Source: Chloroflexota bacterium (lineage in GTDB: Bacteria > Chloroflexota > Dehalococcoidia > FW602-bin16). From it: a stretch of 39,696 bases of DNA. The notes below the pieces were generated by a model that was not told the DNA's origin, did not search any database, and saw only the letters and a program-made list of their open reading frames with translations. The stretch is taken from the NCBI GenBank assembly GCA_004297765.1, contig SCTZ01000183.1, positions 1 to 39,696 of the forward strand. Reading direction: 5' to 3'. The position numbers and the translations under genes are program-made. Positions 30,158 through 39,372 of this stretch are shown piece after piece (within the stretch, counting starts at the first letter, position 1; the number at the start of each line of letters is the position of its first letter).

Positions 30158-33100
30158 CTACAGCAGCTTCCAGTCCCTGGCTTTCGCTACGGCCTCTGTT
30201 CCGCTATGCGCTTCTAGCTTGGCATAGATGCTCTTGATGTGCGTCTTGACCGTACCGATGGAGACGGTCAGTTCCTCGGCAATTTCTGACGATCGCTTGC
30301 CGAGGGCCACGAGCTGTAACACCTCCAACTCGCGTCTGCTGAGAGGACCGAGGGCCGGCTCCGTCAGGTTTGCCGAGCCCTCTGCGAGTGCGGCACCGGA
30401 GTGGAATGCTGCGAGCAGGCTACGCACGTAGCCGGGCGACACGCCAAAGGGACTGCTCCACTGCGGGTCTTTGAGCAGAATGGAGAGCAGGGCGGCGATC
30501 GGTGTACCTGTGTCCACGAAGGTGCGTACATACCCCTCCGGCTCGGCCAAGGCCAGACCGCGGGTCAATGCTGTCAGGGCTCGCTCCACATCCTCCGCGC
30601 TTTGCCAGGCTAGAGCGCGCAGTGCCAGGATTTTGATGGCGCTGCCGGTGCGCCCTGCCGCCTCAGCCGCCTGCAGTAGACGATCCAGTAGCCGCACTGC
30701 CTCCAGAGCCTGATCCTGGGCAATGAGCACGCGCGCCAGCGTCAGATGCCCGGTCTCGTGTGAGTAGCTCAGGTCATCATCTACACCCAGCCCCGACGTC
30801 TCTGCCCACCGCAACGCTGCCTCGATGTTGCCGTGCTTCAACCACAGCCGCACTCGGTAGGCGTCGATCTTGGCCAGCTCCTGGGTCACGTTGTTCGTGC
30901 GTGCTAGTTGCTCCGCTTCCTCCATCGCCTCCAGTGCACCGTCGATGTCTCCTTGTGCCTGCTTCACGCGAGCCGTGATGCTGTGACCGGCCAGCAACAG
31001 CGCGATCATTCCTCCCTGCCTGCTTCGCTCGATGCCCTGCGCCGCGTAACGTGTGGCGGTCTGCAGGTCGTTCCACTCGTAATGCAGCAGCGCCAGTGCC
31101 ATGTACGGTCTGCTTGCCACTGGGAAGGCTTGTTCCCCTTGCTGTACCACAAGCGATAGCATTCGCTGGCAGGTCTTGAGGGCTTGTCGCAGTCGTCCCT
31201 GGACGGTCTGGAGACCAGTTAGCTGAGTCAAGGCCATAGTGGCGATGAGCATGTCGCCCGAGGCCTGACCGATGATACTGGACTCGGTCAGCAGTTCGCT
31301 GGCCTTTGCCAGATCTCCAGCCGACCGATACGCAAGCCCAAGGTCGTGAAGGATTTGAGCCCTTGGATACTCCTCTCCCTGGAGGGAATGTTCGAGAGCC
31401 TGGCGCGAGAGCGCGATGGCAAGCTGGGTGTCGTGCCCCTGCGCCGCAATGCTCGTGTGGATGGCTAGCATATGGTTCAAAATGCTCTTAACGTCGGCTC
31501 GCTCTCGTTGGAATTCCCCGGTAGTGGGCGTGTTGCCTGGGGCAAGCCCGAGGATGCGTTGGGCGTCTTCCAGTCGTTCTGCCGCAGACTCCAGTTGTCC
31601 CATGTCGACCAGGGCATGAGCGTGCCAGATGCAAAGGAGCGGCCGAGACCGTACGATCTGCTCTGGCAGGGCCCTGATCCAACCAAGCAGCGTGGCCACC
31701 TCGCCACGCTTCACCATGAGCGCGCCGTGTCGCTCGACCATGGAGGCTACCAGCTCGAGATCCCCTGTTGCGAAGGTGTGCCCCACCGCTTCGCTAGCCA
31801 TGCTGGCCTCCGCGTGCCAGGCGGCGGCTCTACGGTGTAGCTCAGGGACTCGACTGGGCAGTAACTGCCGCAAGCGGGTCTTGAGACAGCGCGCAAAGAG
31901 ACGATGGTAGCGATACCAGCAGCGCTCGTTGTCTAGCGCCACGGTGAACAGGTTGGTTCGCTCCAGCACCTCCAGCATGGCCTGCCCCTCGCCTTCGGGT
32001 AGACCCGTCACCGCCTCGCACAGTGGACCACTCATTCGATCGAGGATGGAGGTTTGCAGCAAGAAGCTCTGCACGCTTTCGGGCTGCCGGCGCGCCACCT
32101 CCTCTATCATGTAGTCGACGACGTAGCGGTGATCACCAGCGAAGGCTGAAATGAACTGATGGACGTCCGCAGTGCCCTCCATCAAGAGGGCGGCCATCTG
32201 CAGGCCGGCGATCCAGCCTTCCGTGCGCGTTCCGAGCTCCGCTACGTCCTCATCTGACAGACCCAGGCGCATGACCTCGTTCAGGAAGGCCGCGGTTTCC
32301 TCGGGTGTAAAGCTCAGATCGGCCGAGCGCAGCTCGCAGAGCTGACCGCGCCCTCGTAGGAGTGCGAATGGCAGAGGGGGATCGGTGCGAGATGCTATGA
32401 CCAGGTGCAGCCGGGGTGGGATGTGGTCGATGAGAAAGGAGAGACCATCGTGGATGGCGCGGTCCTCGATCACCTGGTAGTCGTCGAGCACGAGTACTAG
32501 ATCGTCCGCCGCGGCCGTGACCTCGTTGGTGAGCACGGTCAGGATGGTCTGCATCCCGAGCCGCTGCGGGGTGCGCAGCATGGTGAGGGCCGTGCTGCCC
32601 ACAGACGAGTTGAGGGTTTGGAGCGCGGCGATGACGTAGGCCCAAAAGCGGGCCGGGTCGTTGTCGGCGGCGTCCAACGAGACCCAGGCCACGGGGCAGG
32701 GACTGCGGTGACTCCATTGACTGAGCAGGGTAGTCTTGCCGAAGCCGGCCGGGGAGGAGATCAAGGTGAGCTTGCACCATTGTCCTTTGAGCAGCCGATT
32801 GGTCAAGCGGGGGCGGGCCACAAGCTCCGGTCGGACCACTGGGGGCGAGAGCTTCGTCGTGAGAAGCGGGTCTTTCTGGACAGCGTGGGAGGAGCCATTC
32901 CCCATGTTCAGACCTGCGGTGGCAGTCTGGTCTTTCTTCTGATCGGGTGAAGGTGCTTGCGCAGCCTGGCTGGCGGCACGTATTGCTAGGTCGGCGGCTG
33001 CCTCGTTGAGCCGGGTCACGCTGAGATGCTCTGCTTTGCCCAAGTAGACCCGATGCAGCTTTCCAGCTCGTCTGCAATAGGCCTTCCAGTAGCACTCACC

Positions 33101-33289
33101 GCGCTCGCGGCGCTCCTGATAGGCAGTAAATCGCCCCTGGTCCCCGACAAACGAGAAACTGGTGGCCCTGCTCAGCCAGGCGTACCAGTCCGGGGTTCCC
33201 ACCGTGATGAGGAGACGTTGGTCACCCTCATAGCAGACCAGGGTATCGCCCTGAACTTCCGGATCACGAGGTGCCACTGACGAAGCCAA
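30158..33289 (-). CDS. Large ATP-binding LuxR/MalT-type regulator
   Basis: A 1043-residue LAL-type (MalT-like) regulator. Domains in order: an N-terminal segment of about 100 residues (SFSFVGDQGRFTAYQ to GKLHRVYLGKAEHL) of unknown role; a STAND NTPase with Walker A SPAGFGKTT (179-187) and Walker B LVLVLDD (264-270); a long helical TPR-like sensor region; and a C-terminal LuxR helix-turn-helix (about 983-1043) with LSRRELEVLQLVALGKRSSE and GTVKTHIKSIYAKLEA. It normally activates transcription when ATP and an inducer are bound. The start codon is TTG at 33289, chosen because AAAGGGGG lies 6 bases before it. It is the only long - strand gene and converges on the enoyl-CoA hydratase. Targets are unknown; they may include this cluster. 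Confidence 0.92.
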   Translation of the reverse strand: MASSVAPRDPEVQGDTLVCYEGDQRLLITVGTPDWYAWLSRATSFSFVGDQGRFTAYQERRERGECYWKAYCRRAGKLHRVYLGKAEHLSVTRLNEAAADLAIRAASQAAQAPSPDQKKDQTATAGLNMGNGSSHAVQKDPLLTTKLSPPVVRPELVARPRLTNRLLKGQWCKLTLISSPAGFGKTTLLSQWSHRSPCPVAWVSLDAADNDPARFWAYVIAALQTLNSSVGSTALTMLRTPQRLGMQTILTVLTNEVTAAADDLVLVLDDYQVIEDRAIHDGLSFLIDHIPPRLHLVIASRTDPPLPFALLRGRGQLCELRSADLSFTPEETAAFLNEVMRLGLSDEDVAELGTRTEGWIAGLQMAALLMEGTADVHQFISAFAGDHRYVVDYMIEEVARRQPESVQSFLLQTSILDRMSGPLCEAVTGLPEGEGQAMLEVLERTNLFTVALDNERCWYRYHRLFARCLKTRLRQLLPSRVPELHRRAAAWHAEASMASEAVGHTFATGDLELVASMVERHGALMVKRGEVATLLGWIRALPEQIVRSRPLLCIWHAHALVDMGQLESAAERLEDAQRILGLAPGNTPTTGEFQRERADVKSILNHMLAIHTSIAAQGHDTQLAIALSRQALEHSLQGEEYPRAQILHDLGLAYRSAGDLAKASELLTESSIIGQASGDMLIATMALTQLTGLQTVQGRLRQALKTCQRMLSLVVQQGEQAFPVASRPYMALALLHYEWNDLQTATRYAAQGIERSRQGGMIALLLAGHSITARVKQAQGDIDGALEAMEEAEQLARTNNVTQELAKIDAYRVRLWLKHGNIEAALRWAETSGLGVDDDLSYSHETGHLTLARVLIAQDQALEAVRLLDRLLQAAEAAGRTGSAIKILALRALAWQSAEDVERALTALTRGLALAEPEGYVRTFVDTGTPIAALLSILLKDPQWSSPFGVSPGYVRSLLAAFHSGAALAEGSANLTEPALGPLSRRELEVLQLVALGKRSSEIAEELTVSIGTVKTHIKSIYAKLEAHSGTEAVAKARDWKLL

Positions 33290-33310
33290 AGCACACCCCC
33301 TTTGCCAGAC

Positions 33311-33482
33311 TAGTACTACAACCGTACTTTGTCATTCTGAGCCGGAGCCGCAGCGGAGGCGAAGAATCCGTGCCCGTCGACTCCGTGCGCTGGGGTACGG
33401 ATTCCTCGGCGCCTGCCCTGAGCCGAGCCGAAGGGTGCGCGCCTCGGAATGACAGATTCAGCAAAGTGCGGTTGTAGTACTA
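33311..33482. repeat. MITE-like element, 172 bp with 21-bp terminal inverted repeats
   Basis: Ends 33311-33331 (TAGTACTACAACCG...) and 33462-33482 (...CGGTTGTAGTACTA) are 21-bp inverted repeats with one mismatch. Nested inside are TGTCATTCTGA (33330-33340) and TCGGAATGACA (33444-33454), the terminal motif of the element at 11579. It encodes no protein and lies 21 bases upstream of the LuxR/MalT-type start, so it may carry or block that gene's promoter. Confidence 0.85.
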
Positions 33483-33951
33483 TGGTCGATGTACAAGCCG
33501 CGGGTCAACTCGATCTGGAGATCCGAAAAGCGCGCGCTATCGCGTGTCCATGAACACGCCTTGAGGTATGACTACATGCTCTGGGTTGCGCTTGGCGTCG
33601 CAGTTCCTCCAGCCTGCTGTGATGCTGCACGCTGGGGAATTGCACTGGGGAACCGCGCGTGGGGAATTTCCCAGAGGTGGGGATGTCGACTGCGCTGGTG
33701 AACTCCGAGAGAGCCGACAGCCGCCACGGTTTACACCAATTCGCCTCGTCGCGTCTGCGTTCAGTATACGAGCTATCGGTGAGTTTATCAAGTCTCGATG
33801 GCTCTATCAGTTGCCCGCCATTCTGTTCCTCTTCTGGGTGTGCTCTCACGACTACTTTCAGTACCCCGCGAATCCCCCCGGCAATCCCCGCCAAATCCCC
33901 CCATGGGGAGATGTGGCTCGAGCGAGTGATGGTCTATCATTACGAGCACAC

Positions 33952-33968
33952 TTGACGCGCACCGTTAA
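33952..33968. promoter_or_regulatory. Candidate operator O4
   Basis: TTGACGCGCACCGTTAA has the half-sites TTGACG and CGTTAA with the same 5-base centre as O1-O3 and one arm mismatch. TATCAT at 33935-33940 ends 12 bases before it, the spacing seen at P3, but no good -35 box is present. The nearest downstream gene on the + strand is over 800 bases away, so its target is unclear. Confidence 0.35.
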
Positions 33969-34423
33969 GTGGTCCTCTTTTGGCGGGTGCTTTGTTACGT
34001 TCGTACCTGCGTACCTACGAATATGGACGCATGGACCGATCGGCTACGCGACCCTGCCCTACCAGGGCCAACCCGGCTGTCAGAAGATCCGGTGAGTGAC
34101 CAATCACTCGCTCCCTTCGAGAGACCGGCGATGAGAATATACCCGCGCACAGGCGGGCCGGTGGATCCGTTACTTCGGTCCACCGGGTTCGGCGTCCATT
34201 TGTTCCAGTAAGTATGGTTCGAGCAACCTCTTTGATGGAGGCTGCAAGACGCATTGGCGCGCATCGCGGCGGTCACTATCTCGAGGGGGACGGCATGCCA
34301 GCGGGGCTCTGACTGATCCTGTTCACCTCTGGCTCCTTTGTCGTTCTTCCTCTAGCGGCCTACCTTGTTATCTTTATCAGGATAGCGTGGTACATGGTCG
34401 GGCGCTGGCCCCACCTCCCCCCT

Positions 34424-34452
34424 TGGCGGGCAGAGCCGCCCGCCACTACGGG
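34424..34452. repeat. Partial copy of the 8692-8841 foldback element
   Basis: TGGCGGGC (34424-34431) and GCCCGCCA (34438-34445) form a perfect 8-bp stem around AGAGCC and are followed by CTACGG. The same 28-base layout, with two compensating base changes that keep the stem, is at 8782-8809. Confidence 0.65.
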
Positions 34453-34485
34453 GACATAACACGTCTTGTCGTTAATGACTATCTG

Positions 34486-34659
34486 AGTGCGACGTTCCAC
34501 AAGTGATGTGTCCTTTGTGGGACGTTCTTCAGCGAAGGGATTAAGAGTGTATACGCTTCGGTCTCAATGACATCGGGGGACCCTCACCCTGACCCTCTCC
34601 CTTCGCGAAGGGAGAGGGAATAGCGCCGCCCGCTCGCCGTAATTGAGGAACGTCGCACT
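34486..34659. repeat. MITE-like element, 174 bp with perfect 13-bp terminal inverted repeats
   Basis: AGTGCGACGTTCC (34486-34498) and GGAACGTCGCACT (34647-34659) are perfect inverted repeats. The inside holds a perfect 26-bp palindrome (34593-34618; CCCTCTCCCTTCGCG and its complement), a kind of sequence found dispersed in many bacterial genomes. It is non-coding and ends 140 bases before the first HyuA-type gene. Confidence 0.85.
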
Positions 34660-34722
34660 AAGACGGGACGGGTGTCCTCGCTGTGCCACCATTGGCTCGA
34701 ACAATACTGAGTGAGGCGATTC

Positions 34723-34761
34723 GGGAGTGCATTAGTCCAGTCCCCCTGGCAGCGCACTCCC
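34723..34761 (+). promoter_or_regulatory. Leader hairpin before HyuA-type operon
   Basis: GGGAGTGC (34723-34730) pairs exactly with GCACTCCC (34754-34761), with an inner CCAG/CTGG stem at 34737-34740 and 34746-34749. It lies 37 bases before the start codon, upstream of the AAGGAGGG ribosome binding site. No T-run follows. It may be a regulatory or stabilising 5' structure. Confidence 0.4.
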
Positions 34762-34798
34762 TGACGCACCATAGTCGCATTAGTAGTAAGGAGGGCGC

Positions 34799-36769
34799 AT
34801 GAGTATCACGGTCGACATCGATAACGGCGGTACCTTTACGGACGGGTACATCGCGCGCGGCGACGATATCCGGGCCGTGAAGGTGGACACTACACCACAC
34901 GATCTGACGGTTTGCTTTATGAACTGCTTGGAGGAGGGAGCAAAGCAGTTCGGCTATGAATCCGTGCGCGATCTGCTCCGCGAGACGGAGGTCATCCGCT
35001 TCTCGACGACGGCAGGTACCAACGCGATCATCCAGCGGCGCGGCCCGCGCCTGGGTCTGATCGTCTCATCCGGGCACGAGGACGATCTGTACAACGGTGG
35101 CAAGGAGACCGTGCGCGGCGATCTGGTGCCTGCTGAGATGGTGCTGGGTCTGGAAGAAGGAGCACCGGAGGATACGGTGCGTAGCACGGTGCGGCGTCTT
35201 CTGAACGGCGGGGCGCGTGTCATCGTGATTAGCTTGAAGAATTCGTTCACCGACGCTTCAGAGGAGCGCCGTATGAAGCGGCTGGTGCAGCAGGACTATC
35301 CGAAGCAGTATCTGGGAGCGGTCCCGCTTCTGCTGGCCAGCGAGGTGACGGCACGTCCCGGCGCGGATCTGCGCACCAACGCCGCGGTGATCAACGCCTT
35401 CCTCCACAAGGAGATGGTGAAGACGCTGTACAAGGCCGACGAGGACCTGCGCGCGGCCGGCTACGCCCGCCCGCTGCTGATCGCCCACGTCAACGGCGGA
35501 GCGGCCCGCGTGGCCAAGACCAAGGCCATCGACACCTACAACTCGGGCCCCGTGGCCGGTCTGATGGGGACGGCTTACATGGCTAGGCAATACGGCCTAT
35601 CGAACGTGGTCAGCATCGACATCGGGGGCACTAGCACGGACGTCGGCGTCATCGTCGATGGACAGTATACCTACGACCCGCGTCCTTCCGTCGGTGGTCT
35701 GCCCGTTAATCTCCCCTTTATCGACGTACCGAGCGTTGGTGGTGGCGGCGGCTCGATCGCACGGGTCGGCCCTGTTACCAAGGAACTGACCGTGGGTCCC
35801 GACAGCGCGGGGGCGGTGCCGGGACCGGCCTGCTATGACCTGGGGGGCATGGAGCCGACGGCAACGGACGCCGATGTGGTGCTGGGTTACATCGATCCCA
35901 ACTACTTCCTGGGCGGCCGGCGGCGCTTGAATCGCGACAAGGCCGTTGCCGCAATCGGCGAGCAGGTTGGTGAGCAACTGGGCATCGGTGTGGAGGAGGC
36001 GGCTCAGAGGGTCAGGGAGAGAATCGTGAAGATCGGTGCGGACGCGGTTCGCGACGTCTTGGCTGCCAAGGATCAGCGACCGGGGCAGTTCGTCCTGTTT
36101 GCCTTTGGTGGAGCGGGTGGCAGCTACTGTGGCGAGATCGGTGCCCAGTTGGGGGTCAAGCAAGTCTACACCTTCGCGCACAGCGCCGTCTTCAGCGCCA
36201 TGGGGCTTTCGACTGCCGATGTGGTCCATAGCTACGAACAGGCCGTCCGTCGTCCCCTGTCACAGGCGGCTGAGCCGGTCAACACAGCGCTGTCCGGCTT
36301 CCAGAAGGCGGCCCTGCGTGATATGCGTGGAGAAGGGTTCGCGGCGGACGACGTCAGCCTCTCTGTGGAACTGGAAGTGAGCGATCGGACGACGACGCGC
36401 GTGGTGTCGCTCTCAGACGCGGGCATTCAGGACGCCGCGGCCGTTGCTCAGGCCTTCGGAGGCGCGGCCGGGGAGTTGCAGGTCGAGATCGTGCGCCTGA
36501 AGGCGATCGGTCGGGTTCCCCATCAGGCTCCAGTAGCTCATTCAGCGGCCGGGGAAGATCCGTCGGCGGCGCGCAAAGGGTCGCGGGCGATCTATCGTGA
36601 CGGTCGCTGGCAGGAGACGGCGATCTTCGAGCGCTCTCTGCTCCAGAGCGGCAATGTGGTCGTCGGTCCTGCTGTTGTCGAGGCCGTCGATAGCACTTAC
36701 GTGGTTCCAAGTGGCTTCACCTTCACCGTTGACCAGTATCTGAACGGCATTATCACAGCGAACGCGTAG
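34799..36769 (+). CDS. Hydantoinase/oxoprolinase A-type ATPase subunit 1
   Basis: A 656-residue HyuA-family (ASKHA-fold) subunit, near the usual 650-720 residues. The first phosphate motif is DNGGTFTDG near the N-terminus, with Asn for the common Ile. The second is SIDIGGTSTDVG, and the C-terminal part has LFAFGGAGGSYCGEIG. Relatives are N-methylhydantoinase, oxoprolinase, and acetone and acetophenone carboxylase subunits that phosphorylate the substrate enol(ate) or bicarbonate. The gene order HyuA-type, gamma-like, HyuA-type here recalls apc1-apc2-apc3 of acetophenone carboxylase, so a ketone carboxylase is the best inference. AAGGAGGGCGC precedes the ATG. The HyuB-type partner expected for the complex is not in the window. 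Confidence 0.88.
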   Translation: MSITVDIDNGGTFTDGYIARGDDIRAVKVDTTPHDLTVCFMNCLEEGAKQFGYESVRDLLRETEVIRFSTTAGTNAIIQRRGPRLGLIVSSGHEDDLYNGGKETVRGDLVPAEMVLGLEEGAPEDTVRSTVRRLLNGGARVIVISLKNSFTDASEERRMKRLVQQDYPKQYLGAVPLLLASEVTARPGADLRTNAAVINAFLHKEMVKTLYKADEDLRAAGYARPLLIAHVNGGAARVAKTKAIDTYNSGPVAGLMGTAYMARQYGLSNVVSIDIGGTSTDVGVIVDGQYTYDPRPSVGGLPVNLPFIDVPSVGGGGGSIARVGPVTKELTVGPDSAGAVPGPACYDLGGMEPTATDADVVLGYIDPNYFLGGRRRLNRDKAVAAIGEQVGEQLGIGVEEAAQRVRERIVKIGADAVRDVLAAKDQRPGQFVLFAFGGAGGSYCGEIGAQLGVKQVYTFAHSAVFSAMGLSTADVVHSYEQAVRRPLSQAAEPVNTALSGFQKAALRDMRGEGFAADDVSLSVELEVSDRTTTRVVSLSDAGIQDAAAVAQAFGGAAGELQVEIVRLKAIGRVPHQAPVAHSAAGEDPSAARKGSRAIYRDGRWQETAIFERSLLQSGNVVVGPAVVEAVDSTYVVPSGFTFTVDQYLNGIITANA

Positions 36770-36850
36770 AGCGAACCCTTCGCGCAAAGCGGGGGGCAGG
36801 CGCGACCGTGTGATGTTCACGCAGATGACAATACTGCGAGGAGGAGATCC

Positions 36851-37186
36851 ATGGGTGCAAAGCACCAGATGACCGAATACCTCGATATCGACCTCGAGAA
36901 GGAGACATGGTGCTGCCGCCGCTGCGGCCATGAGCTCATCTCGGCACATGAGAGCTACAAGGAAGGCTGTCTCGTCTACGATCGCGATCCAACTACCGTC
37001 TACCGACCGATTCTGCCGCCGCCGTATACCCTGGCGCCTGACCCGGAGTGGTGTCGGATCGTCGAGTTCTACTGCCCCAGTTGTGGAATCATGGTCGAGT
37101 GTGAGTACCTGCCCCCGGGCCACCCGATCACCAACGACATCGAGCCGAACATCGCGGCCCTGAAGCAGAAATACCTCAGGGCGTAG
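36851..37186 (+). CDS. Acetone/acetophenone carboxylase gamma-like zinc protein
   Basis: A 111-residue protein with two Cys pairs, CRRC (22 and 25) and CPSC (75 and 78), that would form a zinc-ribbon-like site. It resembles the acetone carboxylase gamma subunit and the small subunit of acetophenone carboxylase. Segments DLEKETWCCRRCGHEL and VEFYCPSCGIMVECEY fit that family as I recall it, and it is shorter than acetone carboxylase gamma (about 165 residues). It probably forms the complex with the two HyuA-type proteins on either side, only 81 and 26 bases away. GAGGAGGAGATCC precedes the ATG. The exact assignment would need a profile search. Confidence 0.8.
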   Translation: MGAKHQMTEYLDIDLEKETWCCRRCGHELISAHESYKEGCLVYDRDPTTVYRPILPPPYTLAPDPEWCRIVEFYCPSCGIMVECEYLPPGHPITNDIEPNIAALKQKYLRA

Positions 37187-37212
37187 CCTGGGAAGAAGGA
37201 GATATCGGGCAC

Positions 37213-39351
37213 ATGAACAACACTGTCAACATTGACATTGGCGGCACCTTCACCGACTGTTACGTGACCCAGGACGGTCGAGCGGTGAGCAGCAAAGTCC
37301 CGACGACTCGCTATAACCTGTCGGTTGGCTTCAACCAGGCCATCGCTAACTGCGCCCGCGAGCTGGGGCTTCCGTTGGACGTTCTGCTGGCCGAGACGGA
37401 TATGATCCGTTACGCCACTACCTTAGCCATGAACGCCCTAATCGAGCGCAAAGGTCCCAAGCTGGCCCTGATCACCACGGCGGGCTTCGAGGACACCATC
37501 TTTATCGGACGGGGCGCACAGCACCACGATGGTCTTCCCATCGAAGGCAAGCGTCTCGCGGCGCGCTACGTGCGACCCGAGCCGCTCATCCCGCGCAAGA
37601 TGGTGGTCGGTGTGCGCGAGCGCGTGGCGGCGGACGGCGCGGTGATCATCCCGCTGGACCGTCAGGACGTGCTGGACAAGCTGCAGCAACTGGTGGACCG
37701 AGGAGCGACCGGTTTTGTGGTCTCCCTGATGTGGGCCCATCTATTCCCGGACCACGAGCGGCAGATTCGGGCCATCATCGAAGAGGAGTACCCGGACGTC
37801 TACCTGGGTAGCCATCCGGTGCTGCTCTCCAGCGAGGTTCTGCCCAAGCAGAACGAGTACCAGCGCACCATGACCACCATCCTGGATGCCTACCTCCATC
37901 GCGCTATGGCGGAAGAGCTCACCGAGCTGGGCAACGAGCTGCGCGACAAGGGCTATCCGAAATCCCTATATATCGTGCACCACACCGGAGGCTGCGCTCC
38001 CATCACACGGACCGCTTCCATCAAGACCTACAACGGCGGACCAGTCGGTGGATTGATGGGCGCGTGTATGGTCGGCGAAGCCTATGGCTACAGAAACATC
38101 GTGGCGACCGACATGGGCGGCACGAGCTTCGACATCGGTCTGGCAGTGGAGGGCGACAAGCAGTTCACCTACGCTTCCACCCCCATCATCGACCGCTGGC
38201 GCGTGGGACTCTCGATGATCGAGACCAAGTCCATCGGGGCTGGCGGCGGCTCCATCGCAAAGGTGAACCAGGCTCTGGGCGGTATCCTGGAGGTCGGTCC
38301 CCAGAGTGCCGGCTCTCTGCCGGGTCCGGCCTGTTTCGATCGGGGCGGCGAAGAACCGACCGTGACCGATGCTGACGTGGTGCTTGGCTACGTCAATCCG
38401 GATCACTTCCTGGGTGGCAAGCTGAGGCTGAACAAGGAGAAGGCCGTGCGGGCTGTCCGAGAGAAGATCGCTCAGCCCCTGGGCATCTCGGTCGAGCAGG
38501 CGGCCCTGGCCATCAAGCGGATCGTTGACGCCAACATGGGTGGCGAGATCTTCCGCGAGGTGAACATGAAGGGCTACGATCCGCGGGAGTTCACGCTGTT
38601 CGCGTTCGGTGGGGCGGGACCGACCCATTGCTGCGGCTACGCTACTTTCATCGAGACGCCGCGCATCATCACCTGCCCGCAGGCCTCGGTCTTCTCGGCC
38701 TACGGCGTCTCGGTGATGGACTTCGTCAACGTCCATGAGGAGACGAACGGGCTGGTATTGCTCGAGCCAATGAGCGCGGGGAACTACCTGAAGGAGTACG
38801 AGCGCTTCAACGAGACCGTGCGGCTGCTCCAGCGACGCGCGACCCGTGACATGGAGTTAAGCGCGGACGAGGCCGGGCAATTGGTATTCCGGCTCGAGCT
38901 GGACCTGCGCTACGGCACCCAGCCCAACCTGACGCGTATTCCATCGCCATGCCTGTTCGTGCAAAGCGAGGAGGACCTGAAGGCCATCTGCAGCGCTTTC
39001 GAGAAGGAGTACGGTCGACTGTATAGCCCGGCAGCGACCTATCCGCAGGGCGGCGTGGAGCTGGTGAACATGGTGCTTTGGACGACGCGGCCGGTGCCCA
39101 AACGGTCGCTGCCCGTTCTGGATCTGAAAGGCGAACTGCCGGTAGCGGCTTTGAAGGGCAGCCGAGAGGTATTCTGGGACGAGTCGGGCAGCCCGAAAAT
39201 GACCAAAGTCTTCGACTATGCCGCGTTGCAGTGCGGCAATATCGTGGAAGGACCGGCCATCATCGAGGCGATCGACACGACCTACGTGGTCCCGGCTGGC
39301 TTCCGCTACACGATGGACAAGCTCATGAACGGCGTCATCCAGACCATCTAG
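37213..39351 (+). CDS. Hydantoinase/oxoprolinase A-type ATPase subunit 2
   Basis: A 712-residue HyuA-family subunit with canonical motifs: DIGGTFTDC at the N-terminus, ATDMGGTSFDIG in the middle, LPGPACFDRGGEEPTVTDAD, and FAFGGAGPTHCCGYA near residue 470. It is longer than and clearly distinct from subunit 1, matching a two-HyuA complex of the acetophenone carboxylase kind. It would use ATP to activate a ketone or a carboxylate-type substrate, possibly acetophenone-like, given the surrounding aromatic/alicyclic-type genes (inference). GAAGGAGATATCGGGCAC precedes the ATG, and the following small gene starts 22 bases after its stop. Confidence 0.9.
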   Translation: MNNTVNIDIGGTFTDCYVTQDGRAVSSKVPTTRYNLSVGFNQAIANCARELGLPLDVLLAETDMIRYATTLAMNALIERKGPKLALITTAGFEDTIFIGRGAQHHDGLPIEGKRLAARYVRPEPLIPRKMVVGVRERVAADGAVIIPLDRQDVLDKLQQLVDRGATGFVVSLMWAHLFPDHERQIRAIIEEEYPDVYLGSHPVLLSSEVLPKQNEYQRTMTTILDAYLHRAMAEELTELGNELRDKGYPKSLYIVHHTGGCAPITRTASIKTYNGGPVGGLMGACMVGEAYGYRNIVATDMGGTSFDIGLAVEGDKQFTYASTPIIDRWRVGLSMIETKSIGAGGGSIAKVNQALGGILEVGPQSAGSLPGPACFDRGGEEPTVTDADVVLGYVNPDHFLGGKLRLNKEKAVRAVREKIAQPLGISVEQAALAIKRIVDANMGGEIFREVNMKGYDPREFTLFAFGGAGPTHCCGYATFIETPRIITCPQASVFSAYGVSVMDFVNVHEETNGLVLLEPMSAGNYLKEYERFNETVRLLQRRATRDMELSADEAGQLVFRLELDLRYGTQPNLTRIPSPCLFVQSEEDLKAICSAFEKEYGRLYSPAATYPQGGVELVNMVLWTTRPVPKRSLPVLDLKGELPVAALKGSREVFWDESGSPKMTKVFDYAALQCGNIVEGPAIIEAIDTTYVVPAGFRYTMDKLMNGVIQTI

Positions 39352-39372
39352 CCGAGAAGGGAGTACCAGAGC

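Larger units (their letters stand above)
33483..34485. other. One-kilobase intergenic region without recognised gene
   Basis: No gene can be supported. Open frames on both strands (such as 33568-34095 +) lack ribosome binding sites and recognisable families. Three TGGGGAA units (33633, 33646, 33660) and three AATCCCC units (33871, 33883, 33894) are spaced 11-14 bases apart. Two hairpins are at 34093-34110 (GAGTGA/TCACTC) and 34157-34187 (CCGGTGGA/TCCACCGG). Operator-like O4 is at 33952. Confidence 0.45.

Noticed and set aside
33568-34095. 175-codon open frame in the intergenic region
   Set aside because: Composition is biased, no ribosome binding site or domain is visible, and it runs through the G-run and C-run repeat units.
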